A DNA stretch of 27,314 nucleotides, taken from Anaerolineae bacterium (GTDB taxonomy: Bacteria > Chloroflexota > Anaerolineae > JAFGEY01). Within the stretch, counting starts at the first letter, position 1. The number at the start of each line of letters is the position of its first letter. Shown piece by piece: positions 16,623 to 24,177 of the stretch. The DNA lies in NCBI GenBank assembly GCA_016931365.1, contig JAFGEY010000084.1:1-27314 (forward strand), in the 5' to 3' direction. Below the pieces are notes generated by a model, which was not told where the DNA came from, did not search any database, and saw only the letters and a list, made by a program, of their open reading frames with translations. Both the position numbers and the translations under genes were made by a program.

Positions 16623-16651
16623 ATGGTATCATATTTGAGGGAAAAAAGCAA
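16623..16651 (-). promoter_or_regulatory. probable promoter of the hybrid histidine kinase
   Basis: TTGCTT (16651-16646), 17 bases, TACCAT (16628-16623), with a TG one base before the -10 element (extended -10). It is a moderate match, about 50 bases upstream of the chosen TTG. Confidence 0.4.
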
Positions 16652-16706
16652 CGACATGCAGATGAAAAAACCATCTCTCGTGATTGCACGCCGTCCGAAT
16701 GCTCTT

Positions 16707-16731
16707 GATTGTGCCTTTTGACGGCACAATC
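16707..16731. promoter_or_regulatory. 9-bp inverted repeat in the divergent kinase/rplS gap
   Basis: GATTGTGCC (16707-16715) and GGCACAATC (16723-16731) are perfect arms around TTTTGAC. It sits between the two divergent promoters, upstream of the rplS -35. Neither side has a T-tract, so an operator is more likely than a terminator. Confidence 0.4.
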
Positions 16732-16748
16732 TCGTTGTATACCCCGAT

Positions 16749-16777
16749 TTGCACGAACAGCCAAGCTGTGTTATAAT
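16749..16777 (+). promoter_or_regulatory. rplS promoter
   Basis: TTGCAC (16749-16754), 17 bases, TATAAT (16772-16777): a perfect -10 and a 4/6 -35. Initiation near 16784 yields a leader of about 66 bases. A second TATAAT at 16821-16826 has no convincing -35. Confidence 0.7.
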
Positions 16778-16787
16778 TTCGCTTCTG

Positions 16788-16814
16788 AATACCGGGACCC
16801 ATTCTCCCGGTATT
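16788..16814 (+). promoter_or_regulatory. leader hairpin of rplS mRNA, possible L19 autoregulatory element
   Basis: AATACCGGG (16788-16796) pairs perfectly with CCCGGTATT (16806-16814) around a nine-base loop, starting within a few bases of the expected transcript start. Ribosomal protein leaders that bind their own product are known for L19 in other phyla; equivalence here is inferred from position only. It could also simply stabilise the 5' end. Confidence 0.4.
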
Positions 16815-16849
16815 ATGCTGTATAATGATTCCGAACCGGAAGGATGGTA

Positions 16850-17212
16850 ATGAATATGTCTGAACTCATCAAATCCCTGCAATATGAATACGGCAAGTCT
16901 GCCGAAGCGCTTCCTCAACTCCAGCCGGGAGATACCGTGCGCGTGCATGTCCGCATCGTCGAAGGCAACCGAGAACGCGTTCAGATGTTCCAGGGCACCG
17001 TGATCCGCATTCGCGAGGGTGGAACCAACGCCAGCTTTACCGTGCGTCGCATCGCTGCCAACGGCATCGGCGTGGAACGTACGTTTTTGGCCCATTCGCC
17101 GCGCATCGAGAAGGTTGAGGTGATGCGCCATGCGCACGCGCGCCGCGCCAAGCTCTACTATCTGCGCGGTCGCCGGGGCAAGGCCGCCAAGATGCGCGAA
17201 AAGAGCTTCTAA
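16850..17212 (+). CDS. rplS: 50S ribosomal protein L19, 120 aa
   Basis: L19 sits at the 30S-50S interface. The family core is clear: [53 protein letters not shown], and the C-terminal [20 protein letters not shown]. Three in-frame ATG codons compete (16844, 16850, 16856). GGAAGG at 16838-16843 is optimally spaced for 16850, so that start was used. It is a single-gene unit with its own promoter and terminator, not joined to rpsP-rimM-trmD as in many bacteria. Confidence 0.95.
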   Translation: MNMSELIKSLQYEYGKSAEALPQLQPGDTVRVHVRIVEGNRERVQMFQGTVIRIREGGTNASFTVRRIAANGIGVERTFLAHSPRIEKVEVMRHAHARRAKLYYLRGRRGKAAKMREKSF

Positions 17213-17242
17213 TACCAAACCGATCTCGATCTGTAATCCAAG

Positions 17243-17269
17243 AGCGTAGGCATTGTCCTGCGCTTTTTT
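17243..17269 (+). terminator. intrinsic terminator of rplS
   Basis: AGCGTAGG (17243-17250) pairs with CCTGCGCT (17257-17264), one G-U wobble, six-base loop, followed by six T residues. It separates rplS from the amidotransferase gene. Confidence 0.75.
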
Positions 17270-17335
17270 CTTTTAGGGCCTGATCCATAAGGTCTTGGCT
17301 CTTTCAGTTCAATGCGCAGGCAGGAGATGACGTAC

Positions 17336-18082
17336 ATGGGTAACGAACGACTCGCGCCCGACCAGCCACCGGTAATCGGCATTATTGCCCATCAGATTCA
17401 TCCAGACAATGCCCAAAGGCATGTTGACGGCCAGTACGGCGACTATTGCCGATCGGTCGCCCTGGCCGGAGGTGCGCCGATCCTGATCCCGTTGGCTCTA
17501 GGCAAACCGGCCTGGCGGGCGATCTATGGTCGGCTCGACGGCCTGCTCTTTCCTGGCGGCGTCGACGTTGCCCCGGCTTTTTACGGCGAGGAGCCGCACC
17601 CGCAGTTGGGCCGGGTTGACGGCGCGCTGGACGAGGCAGAACTGACCCTGGCGCAATGGGCGCTGGTCGATCGCATCCCCACGCTGGGCATTTGCCGGGG
17701 CATCCAGTTGATCAACGTGGCCGCCGGCGGCACGCTGTACCAGGACATCCCCTCACAGATCGATGGCGCACTGCCTCACGCTTGCCCGGATCAACCACCG
17801 GCCCATAAGGTTCGCATCGAGGCCGGCACCCGGCTGCACGATGCATTGGGAACGGTCGAATGTGCCACCAACAGCCGCCACCACCAGTCGATCAAGCAGG
17901 TTGCGCCGGGCTTTCAGATCACCGCCCGTGCCCCCGACGGGGTAATCGAAGGGATCGAACTGCCGGAAGCGCCTTTTTTCGCCGGCGTGCAGTGGCACCC
18001 AGAAAACCTCGCGCCCACCGATGAGCAAATGCTGGGTCTGTTTCGAGCCTTTGTCCGGGCCTGCCGGCGCGTACAGGTGTAG
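17336..18082 (+). CDS. class I glutamine amidotransferase-like hydrolase (PuuD/peptidase C26 family), 248 aa
   Basis: A cysteine hydrolase of the gamma-glutamyl-GABA hydrolase family, which cleaves gamma-glutamyl amides. The triad is visible: C120 in GICRGIQLINVAAGG, H221 and E223 in GVQWHPE. The family-typical GLLFPGGVDVAP and NSRHHQSIKQVAPGF are also present. The start ATG 17336 was chosen for AGGAG nine bases upstream; ATG 17312 and 17327 are possible. It is followed five bases later by murI, linking it to glutamate metabolism (inference). The natural substrate is not determined by sequence. Confidence 0.9.
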   Translation: MGNERLAPDQPPVIGIIAHQIHPDNAQRHVDGQYGDYCRSVALAGGAPILIPLALGKPAWRAIYGRLDGLLFPGGVDVAPAFYGEEPHPQLGRVDGALDEAELTLAQWALVDRIPTLGICRGIQLINVAAGGTLYQDIPSQIDGALPHACPDQPPAHKVRIEAGTRLHDALGTVECATNSRHHQSIKQVAPGFQITARAPDGVIEGIELPEAPFFAGVQWHPENLAPTDEQMLGLFRAFVRACRRVQV

Positions 18083-18087
18083 CCAAG

Positions 18088-18918
18088 ATGGCCACAATCG
18101 GCATTTTCGACAGCGGCCTGGGCGGCCTGTCGGTGTGGCACGAGATCGACCGCTTGCTATCCGGCGATGACTTGCTCTATCTGGCCGACCAGGCCCATTG
18201 CCCCTACGGGCATCGCTCTGCCGACGAAATCCGCTGTTTCTCCGCCAGCATTGCCGCTTTTTTGATCGAACAGGGGGCACAGGCCGTGGTTGTGGCCTGC
18301 AATACGGCATCGGCGGCAGCGCTGCACCACCTCAGACAGCGGTTTGACGTGCCTATCGTGGGTATGGAGCCGGCGGTTAAACCGGCGGCGATGCGTACCA
18401 AAACAGGCCAGATCGGTGTGATCGCCACACAGGTGACGTTTCAGGGGGCGTTGTTTGCCTCGTTGATCGAGCGCTTTGCCCAGAACGTGACCGTCCACAC
18501 CCAGGTTTGTCCCGGCCTGGTTGAGTGCGTCGAAGCGGGACAATTGGATACTGTCGAAACCGACCGCCTGCTCCAGAAATACCTGCGCCCTTTGCTCGAT
18601 GCGGGCATCGACACATTGGTGCTCGGCTGCACGCACTATCCTTTTCTTCGCCCGGCCATCGAGCGGATCGTCGGCGCACAGGTCCGGATCATCGACCCCG
18701 CCCCGGCGGTTGCCCGGCAAACGGCGCACGTCCTCCATCGCACCGATGTGTTCGACCGGACAATAGATAAGCCGGTCACATGTTCGGGACAACGCCGATT
18801 TTTCACCAGCGGCAACCCGGCCATACTGGCGCAAGGGCTGGAAACGTTGATTGGGAAACAGGGTGAGATTGTCCCGGCGCAGTGGGTGGACCAAAGGATT
18901 CACATCAACGAGGATTGA
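18088..18918 (+). CDS. murI: glutamate racemase, 276 aa
   Basis: Makes D-glutamate for peptidoglycan. Motifs seen are GIFDSGLGGLSVW (residues 5-17), catalytic C71 in VVACNTASAAAL and C181 in LVLGCTHYPFL. There is no clear ribosome binding site; it begins five bases after the previous stop and is probably coupled to it. Its last 19 bases overlap the end of the convergent FemX gene (18900-18918). Confidence 0.95.
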   Translation: MATIGIFDSGLGGLSVWHEIDRLLSGDDLLYLADQAHCPYGHRSADEIRCFSASIAAFLIEQGAQAVVVACNTASAAALHHLRQRFDVPIVGMEPAVKPAAMRTKTGQIGVIATQVTFQGALFASLIERFAQNVTVHTQVCPGLVECVEAGQLDTVETDRLLQKYLRPLLDAGIDTLVLGCTHYPFLRPAIERIVGAQVRIIDPAPAVARQTAHVLHRTDVFDRTIDKPVTCSGQRRFFTSGNPAILAQGLETLIGKQGEIVPAQWVDQRIHINED

Positions 18919-19943
18919 GCGGAATGCCTGCGGCGAAGCAGGCCAATATAGCGCGGCACGGCGACGGCATAGGCCCAGTAGAGCAGTCGAGAAGGAGCAT
19001 AATCATACGCACCGATGTGCGGCGTGAACTGCGCGCCCAGCCCTTCCTTGAATCGCCACACCCCCCACAAACTATCGCCCGGATCGAGCACATCCGGTGC
19101 GCCCCACAAGTCATACTGCGCACAGCCCTGGGCCTTGGCCCAACGCATAGCCTCCCATTGCAGCAGATAGGTCGGCATCAGGTTGCGGTGGACGTCCCGC
19201 GACGCACCGTACATATACCACGCCGTCGCGCCGAAACAAAAGAGGATCAACCCAGCAACGATTTCGCTCTCAACCTCGGCCAGGAGCATATGCGCCAGGC
19301 CATTGTCCATAAACATACGCCAGGCATCGTCGTAATACTCTAACGAGCGGATCAGAAAGCCATCGCGCTGGCCGGTCTCGACGTACATCTCGTAAAACAG
19401 GGCAATGTCACTGACTATGCCCTGTCGAACCTCAATCCCCCGTCGTTGGGCCAGCCGGACGTTGTAGCGCGTTTTGCTTTTCATCTGGGCCAGCAAGTCG
19501 ATCTCGCTTGGGGCGAGATCGAGCAAAGCCGTGTTGCGAAATTGAATTTGCTGCGCCGAATAGCGCCATCCCCGGCGATTGAGCCGTGATACCAGGTCTT
19601 CTGAGTCGGTATCCGGGTCGATCTTGAGCAAAATGCCCCGTTTCTGGCGAGAAAACCGCTCCAGGTCGTCGAGCACAAGATCAAGCGTCTCCGCAGAGTC
19701 ATAGTCCAACGCTGGCCCTTTGGGCGCGTACATCACCCCCCAGGGTGTGTACGGCAGCGGCCGGCGCAGCACTTGAGTTGCGGCGATCGGCCGACTATCT
19801 CGCTCCCACAGCAAACGTACAGGCGTCCAGCCGTGCTTTCGCTTGACCTCACCCCATTCCCAGGTTTGCAAGGCGTGCGGCCAGGGCAGCGCCAACAGAG
19901 CTTTGTTCCAGGTTGTCGAATCGGCAATGATGCGATAGCTCAT
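18900..19943 (-). CDS. FemX/FemAB-family peptidyltransferase, 347 aa (second of tandem pair)
   Basis: FemABX proteins add amino acids from aminoacyl-tRNA to lipid II or peptidoglycan, building interpeptide bridges, and have a double GNAT fold. Seen here: an N-terminal LQTWEWGEVKRKHGW, MKSKTRYNVRLAQRRGIEV near the middle, WYMYGAS, and YDLWGAPD near the C-terminus. It starts at ATG 19943, overlapping the upstream FemX stop by four bases. It is clearly paralogous to that gene through most of its length. Bridge chemistry cannot be read from the sequence. Confidence 0.9.
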   Translation of the reverse strand: MSYRIIADSTTWNKALLALPWPHALQTWEWGEVKRKHGWTPVRLLWERDSRPIAATQVLRRPLPYTPWGVMYAPKGPALDYDSAETLDLVLDDLERFSRQKRGILLKIDPDTDSEDLVSRLNRRGWRYSAQQIQFRNTALLDLAPSEIDLLAQMKSKTRYNVRLAQRRGIEVRQGIVSDIALFYEMYVETGQRDGFLIRSLEYYDDAWRMFMDNGLAHMLLAEVESEIVAGLILFCFGATAWYMYGASRDVHRNLMPTYLLQWEAMRWAKAQGCAQYDLWGAPDVLDPGDSLWGVWRFKEGLGAQFTPHIGAYDYAPSRLLYWAYAVAVPRYIGLLRRRHSAQSSLM

Positions 19944-20968
19944 CGATATTTCATCCGCAGCGCCAGTCGATACAGTCGATGCAGTGGTTGGTTATAAATA
20001 TAATTGAACGCGCCGACGTAACGCACCACGCGCCCGCCCCATCCCCGCTTAAAGCGGTAGACACCCCACAAACCATCGTCCCGCTCGGAAAACTGGCCCT
20101 CCAAGGTCGTTTCGTCCTCGTCGGGCACGCCCCATAGATCGTAAACCATGCAACCGCGTTCTCTGGCCCAGCAGATCGCCGCCCATTGCAGTGCATAGTT
20201 GGGCATCTTGTCGCGATGCTCATTGCCGGACGCGCCGTACATATACCAGGCTTTGCGCCCGCAGGCCATCGCCAGGATCGCCGCCAGGGGCTGATCGTGA
20301 TAGGTGGCGACAAAGAGCCGGGCCAGCTCTTGCGGGACAAACAACTCGTAAGCGCGGTTGTAGTAAGCCTCAGAATGCACATCGAAATCGTCGCGCTCGC
20401 CGGTAACGACACGCAAGCGATTATAGGCGTCCATATCCGCGCGCGTGCCCGCGCGCACCTGCACCCCCTTGCGTTCAGCAAGGCGAATGTTGTAACGAAC
20501 TTTGCTTTTCATACGCGCCAGGATATCGTCTTCGCTGCCATTCAGGTCGATCAAGATGGTGCGCGGCGGCTGTACGGTTTCCTGGTTGAGTTTGAAACCA
20601 TATCGGGCAAATAGGGCTGCCCGTTCGGCATCGAGCCAATCCGGCTCCAGCTTGAGCAAGATCGCACGTCGGGCGCGACAGAGCTTGTGCAGCGCATCGA
20701 TCAACTGCCGGCAGTGTCGATCGTCATCGAGATTGACCAGCGGCCCTTTGGGCACATAGGCGCGCGTCAAGCCGAACGGCAGCGGCTTTAAAAAAATCTG
20801 CGCTCCGGCGACGATGACTCCCTCCTCCATCAGGGCAACGCGCTCGACGCGCCAGCCAAATTCAGACTGGTGTATGCCCCACACCGAGGTTTGCAGTACA
20901 TGCCCGTCTGGATGCTGGCACACAAACGCATCCCACGCCTGGGTTGCTGGGTGGTTTTCAACGATCAA
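19940..20968 (-). CDS. FemX/FemAB-family peptidyltransferase, 342 aa (first of tandem pair)
   Basis: Same family and layout as its downstream paralogue: LQTSVWGIHQSEFGW, MKSKVRYNIRLAERKGVQV, WYMYGAS, YDLWGVPD. The likely start is TTG 20968, preceded by GAGAGG eight bases upstream; from there the protein aligns with the start of the paralogue. A longer frame to 21052 runs back into a perfect hairpin (21016-21065) and is unlikely to be translated. It contains a 13-residue insertion relative to the paralogue near the C-terminus (after YDLWGVPDEDE). The two genes presumably add successive residues to one bridge. Confidence 0.88.
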   Translation of the reverse strand: MIVENHPATQAWDAFVCQHPDGHVLQTSVWGIHQSEFGWRVERVALMEEGVIVAGAQIFLKPLPFGLTRAYVPKGPLVNLDDDRHCRQLIDALHKLCRARRAILLKLEPDWLDAERAALFARYGFKLNQETVQPPRTILIDLNGSEDDILARMKSKVRYNIRLAERKGVQVRAGTRADMDAYNRLRVVTGERDDFDVHSEAYYNRAYELFVPQELARLFVATYHDQPLAAILAMACGRKAWYMYGASGNEHRDKMPNYALQWAAICWARERGCMVYDLWGVPDEDETTLEGQFSERDDGLWGVYRFKRGWGGRVVRYVGAFNYIYNQPLHRLYRLALRMKYR

Positions 20969-21015
20969 GAAAAGAACCTCTCTAGCGCTCGAACATGCAA
21001 ATAATGATAAACTTG

Positions 21016-21065
21016 ACGTGCCCGTCACTGGCGAACCCGTGGTTCGCTTCAAGTGACGGGCACGT
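21016..21065. repeat. nested perfect hairpin between the response regulator and femX genes
   Basis: A 14-bp outer stem (ACGTGCCCGTCACT, 21016-21029, with 21052-21065) surrounds a 7-bp inner hairpin (GCGAACC-CGT-GGTTCGC, 21031-21047). No T-tract follows on either side. It could be a transcription barrier, an mRNA-processing or protection structure, or a copy of a dispersed element; its inner hairpin resembles that of the attC-like site at 1442-1458. Confidence 0.55.
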
Positions 21066-21093
21066 GAGCAAAGCTCAGTTAGCGAAACGGAAC

Positions 21094-21816
21094 TCAGCCA
21101 CCTTCATCCCGTTGTCGAAAATCCACAAACTGGTAGCCGATCCCGCGCTCGGTCAGGATGTACTGTGGGTTGGCCGGGTCGACCTCGAGCTTTTCACGAA
21201 GATACCTGATGTACAACCTCAAGTATTGCAGTTCGTCCCGGTATTCATAACCCCAGACCTTGGAAAGCAGCATTTCGTGGCCCATCACCCAGCCGGCATT
21301 GTTGACCAGGTGATACAGCAAACGATACTCGGTCGGCCTCAGCCCGATGTGCTGCCCATCGACGATGACCTCATGGCGCTGAAAATCAATTGCCAGGTGA
21401 TCGTCGATCTCGAGCACCTTTTTCTCCATCACCGGCGGCATCTCACTGCGCCGGAGCAGCGCCTTGATTCGGCTGGATAGCTCGCGCGCCGAAAAGGGCT
21501 TGGTCACGTAATCATCGGCGCCCAGTTCCAGCCCATGAACCTTGTCTTCCTCTTCGCCTTTGGCGGTCAGCATAATCACCGGCACGTTTGAGACCTCGCG
21601 GATGTGCTGGAGCGTCTCAAAGCCGTCCATATCCGGCATCATAATATCGAGCAAGACCAGGTCGGGCAGTTCGTCGCGCACTTTGGCCAACGCATCGAGA
21701 CCGTTGGTCGCTTCGCTGACCTGATAACCTTCCAATTCCAGGTTCATACGGATGAAACGGGTCATTCTGGGTTCATCATCGACGGCCAGAATTAGCTTTT
21801 TTTCCGAGACGTCCAC
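21094..21816 (-). CDS. OmpR/PhoB-family response regulator, 240 aa
   Basis: The receiver domain has D13-D14, phosphoacceptor D57 ([13 protein letters not shown]), T84 and K106, all intact. The C-terminal winged helix (about 140-235) ends with [23 protein letters not shown]. The start is GTG 21816, with a weak AGG-type site. No histidine kinase is adjacent, so it is an orphan here. It follows the phosphosignalling genes on the same strand. A double palindrome at 21841-21866 upstream may be its own operator. It is the only OmpR-type regulator in the window and a possible binder of the tandem box at 1888-1909 (inference). Confidence 0.92.
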   Translation of the reverse strand: MDVSEKKLILAVDDEPRMTRFIRMNLELEGYQVSEATNGLDALAKVRDELPDLVLLDIMMPDMDGFETLQHIREVSNVPVIMLTAKGEEEDKVHGLELGADDYVTKPFSARELSSRIKALLRRSEMPPVMEKKVLEIDDHLAIDFQRHEVIVDGQHIGLRPTEYRLLYHLVNNAGWVMGHEMLLSKVWGYEYRDELQYLRLYIRYLREKLEVDPANPQYILTERGIGYQFVDFRQRDEGG

Positions 21817-21840
21817 GGGCTTTACCTATCTTGATTCACC

Positions 21841-21866
21841 GTCAGGTGACACCTGACAGTGACACT
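21841..21866. promoter_or_regulatory. paired GTGACAC palindromes upstream of the response regulator
   Basis: GTCAGGTGACACCTGAC (21841-21857) is a perfect 8-bp inverted repeat around one base, directly followed by AGTGACACT (21858-21866), also a palindrome. Both are centred on GTGACAC, 13 bases apart. The site lies in the 64-base gap before GTG 21816 and fits an operator. A transcription terminator is less likely because no T-tract follows. Confidence 0.4.
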
Positions 21867-21880
21867 ACCAGACAGCGCAA

Positions 21881-22126
21881 CTAGGTGCGGAAGAAGAGGT
21901 CCATCTCACCGCGATCTTCTTCAGTGGGCATCACCTCGATAAAGCTGATCCGGTGCCATGGAAAGATGATCGAAACGGCCTCATCAGTGACATAGTGCAA
22001 TGGCTTGCCATCGCGCTTGCGCGGGTTACTAAAGGTCACTGCTTGAGCGGTCATTTCGGGCAATTCCTCCACTTCGGCCATAAAGGGGTCTTCGCCGCTG
22101 ACGTGAACAAGAACCGTTACAGGCAT
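21881..22126 (-). CDS. small hypothetical protein, 81 aa
   Basis: Not a recognised family. AAGGAG lies seven bases before ATG 22126 and the gene follows the FHA gene by 22 bases, so it is a genuine operon member. The protein looks like one compact beta-rich domain: MPVTVLVHVSGEDPF, then a LPEMTAQAVTFSNPRKRDGK stretch, and a C-terminal VSIIFPWHRISFIEVMP strand pair. There is no signal peptide, membrane helix or cysteine. It may be a small accessory or scaffold protein for the cluster. Confidence 0.78.
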   Translation of the reverse strand: MPVTVLVHVSGEDPFMAEVEELPEMTAQAVTFSNPRKRDGKPLHYVTDEAVSIIFPWHRISFIEVMPTEEDRGEMDLFFRT

Positions 22127-22148
22127 TGACTCACTCCTTCACACTTGG

Positions 22149-22655
22149 TCAACTCAACTGGACACGCATCAGCAGCTTGCTGAGACGAATCTCGTCGTTG
22201 TGATTCAAGGCATGAGGCAGATAGGGCGTTAGTCTGCGTCCGTTAAGATAGGTCCCATTAACGCTGCCCAAATCCTCGATAAACAACCCCGACCCTTTGC
22301 GCGATATCTTGGCATGGCGGCGCGAAACGCCTTTCTCAAGCCCCTGGTCTGCAGTCAGGTCGATTTCAGGAAAAGTTGCGCTCGTGGCGTCCAAGCGACC
22401 GATGTTGATCTCTTTGTCTACGCTTAACTCAATCTGGCGACCGCTATCCAGGATTATGGCGCGCAATGTGACGGGGCGTGTATTCGAAGGCTGCGCCGAA
22501 CCGTTCGTCCCCAGGTCAGTCTCCATCCACGCTACGTCTTCGACATCTAGCGAGCTGGTTCTTTTCTGCCCCTCAGCGAGCATATACACACCACACTCGT
22601 CACAAAACAGCGTATTTTCGGGATGACTTTTTCCACAGGACGGACACTTAATCAT
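22149..22655 (-). CDS. zinc-ribbon FHA-domain protein, 168 aa
   Basis: Residues 1-21 are a zinc ribbon (C4, C7, C18, C21) and 60-168 an FHA domain with all hallmark residues: GR (86-87), SRRH (111-114) and NGT (133-135), the phosphothreonine-binding set. It would read phosphorylation laid down by the kinase at 25096-27045. The start is ATG 22655, with GGAGGT six bases upstream; both lie in the end of the J-domain/VWA gene, giving an 8-base overlap and tight coupling. A longer upstream frame to 22865 is only the shadow of that gene. Confidence 0.92.
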   Translation of the reverse strand: MIKCPSCGKSHPENTLFCDECGVYMLAEGQKRTSSLDVEDVAWMETDLGTNGSAQPSNTRPVTLRAIILDSGRQIELSVDKEINIGRLDATSATFPEIDLTADQGLEKGVSRRHAKISRKGSGLFIEDLGSVNGTYLNGRRLTPYLPHALNHNDEIRLSKLLMRVQLS

Positions 22656-24126
22656 AGCCCACCTCCTTGGGCAGCGTTGACAGGCTGCGCGTTCCATAGC
22701 GAATTCGCTTGCGCCCTTCCGGCGACAGGTGTCCTGTACGCGCAAGCCGACCAGCTTCGAGCAATGCGGCTTTAGCCAGTTCATTCTCACCCAGATTGAG
22801 AAGTCGCGTGGCCATCGTCTCCAGGCGCTGGCTAGCCCGATCGACATGGCCCTGTTCGAGCTCATTCATTGTCTTTTCTTGCATCTTAAAAATGGCTAGC
22901 TTGCTCAACACACCGACGATGCTGGCTGGCGGCTGCTGCTTGAGGCCGGATTGATCAGAGACGTCGATCTCGATATTGGTTCGACTCTTGTCTTGCATCC
23001 GTCGCAGCGAAGGAATGTCGGCGGTCACGTCGAGCTGCATTAATTGCAGCCGTCCCAGGTCGTTGGCATCAACAAGCAAGGAAAGAAGCAATATGCAGGG
23101 CTGATCGGTGCCCAGCTGCCCCAGGTTGATCGTCTCACCATCGGGCTTCAATCGCTCCAAATACGGCAGCACGCGGAACGCTTCATCCAAACGGACATTG
23201 GGGGACAGGTGCATGCTCAAGGTCAGGTCACGGGCGACGACGGCGGAAAGGTTGTGGATGCAATCGCGGAAAAAGGTGGTCACTTTGGATGCTGAATCGA
23301 TGTACATTGATGTGCCACCACTTTGATGGGCGATCTCATCGAGCAGTTTGTCGTTCCAATCCTGGCCAATGCCCATCGTGCTGATGCCGACCTTGCGCAA
23401 GCCGGCGGCTTTGGCTTCTTCGATGCACTGATCCTCGTCACCATAGGTCTGCCCATCGGTCAGCAGAATCAGGTGGTTGACCATATCTGATGAGCGCCAG
23501 CGATCGATCTCGCCCAACGCAACGAGCATTCCCTGCAAAATCTCGGTGCCACCAGAACTGCGCACCGTACTGGCCCGCGACTTGGCGTACGCTTTATTGA
23601 TGCCGGACTGGCCCGGCAGCACGATCTCGGCGCGATCGCTAAAAGTAACCAACGAGAAAACATCGGCGTCGTCCAAAAAGTCGATGATGAAATTGGTCGC
23701 ATCTTTGACCCGCTGCAGCCGGACGCCCTGCATCGACGTACTGCGATCGATGGCCAGGCTCAGATTCAAGGGTAGCCGTTTGATTTCGAGGTCAACACGC
23801 GGATAGATTTCGAGCAGCAGATAAACGATCTGCTCCTCATACAAGCGTGAAAGCACCTGATGGCTCAACGTAGGCTTGACCACCAGGGCCGGCTGCTGGC
23901 TGAGTCCCTCTTTGGTTCGCCGCTGGTCGTAGGCAGCCCGCTGCTCTGCATCGCTGAGCACCTCATAGGCCTCCTGGATGCGCTTAAATTTCGCTTCGGC
24001 ATCCAGCTCGGTGCTGGTATCGGGGTGAAACTGGAGCGCCAAAGCACGATAAGCCTGCCTGACCTCCTGCGGCGTCGCCGAGGGATTGAGGTTCAACTCT
24101 GCATAATAATCTTTTTGGACATCCAT
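22648..24126 (-). CDS. J-domain/VWA fusion protein, 492 aa
   Basis: Residues 5-70 are a DnaJ J-domain with HPD at 34-36, which would recruit and stimulate an Hsp70. After a short linker, residues about 118-300 are a von Willebrand A domain with a complete MIDAS metal site: DRSTS (127-131), T194 in GGTEIL and D224 in LLTDGQTYGD. The C-terminal 190 residues hold a beta-rich part and a helical end (MNELEQGHVDRASQRL). There is no signal peptide, so it is cytoplasmic. Fusing a J-domain to a VWA module is unusual; it could bring DnaK to a VWA-bound client. It is overlapped by the FHA gene and follows the PP2C gene by 51 bases. Confidence 0.9.
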   Translation of the reverse strand: MDVQKDYYAELNLNPSATPQEVRQAYRALALQFHPDTSTELDAEAKFKRIQEAYEVLSDAEQRAAYDQRRTKEGLSQQPALVVKPTLSHQVLSRLYEEQIVYLLLEIYPRVDLEIKRLPLNLSLAIDRSTSMQGVRLQRVKDATNFIIDFLDDADVFSLVTFSDRAEIVLPGQSGINKAYAKSRASTVRSSGGTEILQGMLVALGEIDRWRSSDMVNHLILLTDGQTYGDEDQCIEEAKAAGLRKVGISTMGIGQDWNDKLLDEIAHQSGGTSMYIDSASKVTTFFRDCIHNLSAVVARDLTLSMHLSPNVRLDEAFRVLPYLERLKPDGETINLGQLGTDQPCILLLSLLVDANDLGRLQLMQLDVTADIPSLRRMQDKSRTNIEIDVSDQSGLKQQPPASIVGVLSKLAIFKMQEKTMNELEQGHVDRASQRLETMATRLLNLGENELAKAALLEAGRLARTGHLSPEGRKRIRYGTRSLSTLPKEVGYD

Positions 24127-24177
24127 TCCCCGGTTCTCTTTTCTCAGACCTGGGTCCGTCTACCAAAAGACACTGGC

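Noticed and set aside
16601..17218. 205-residue leftward frame across rplS
   Set aside because: It is the antisense shadow of rplS and crosses its promoter and terminator.
20995..21480. 161-residue rightward frame opposite the response regulator
   Set aside because: It crosses the 14-bp hairpin and is antisense to a gene with full motif support.
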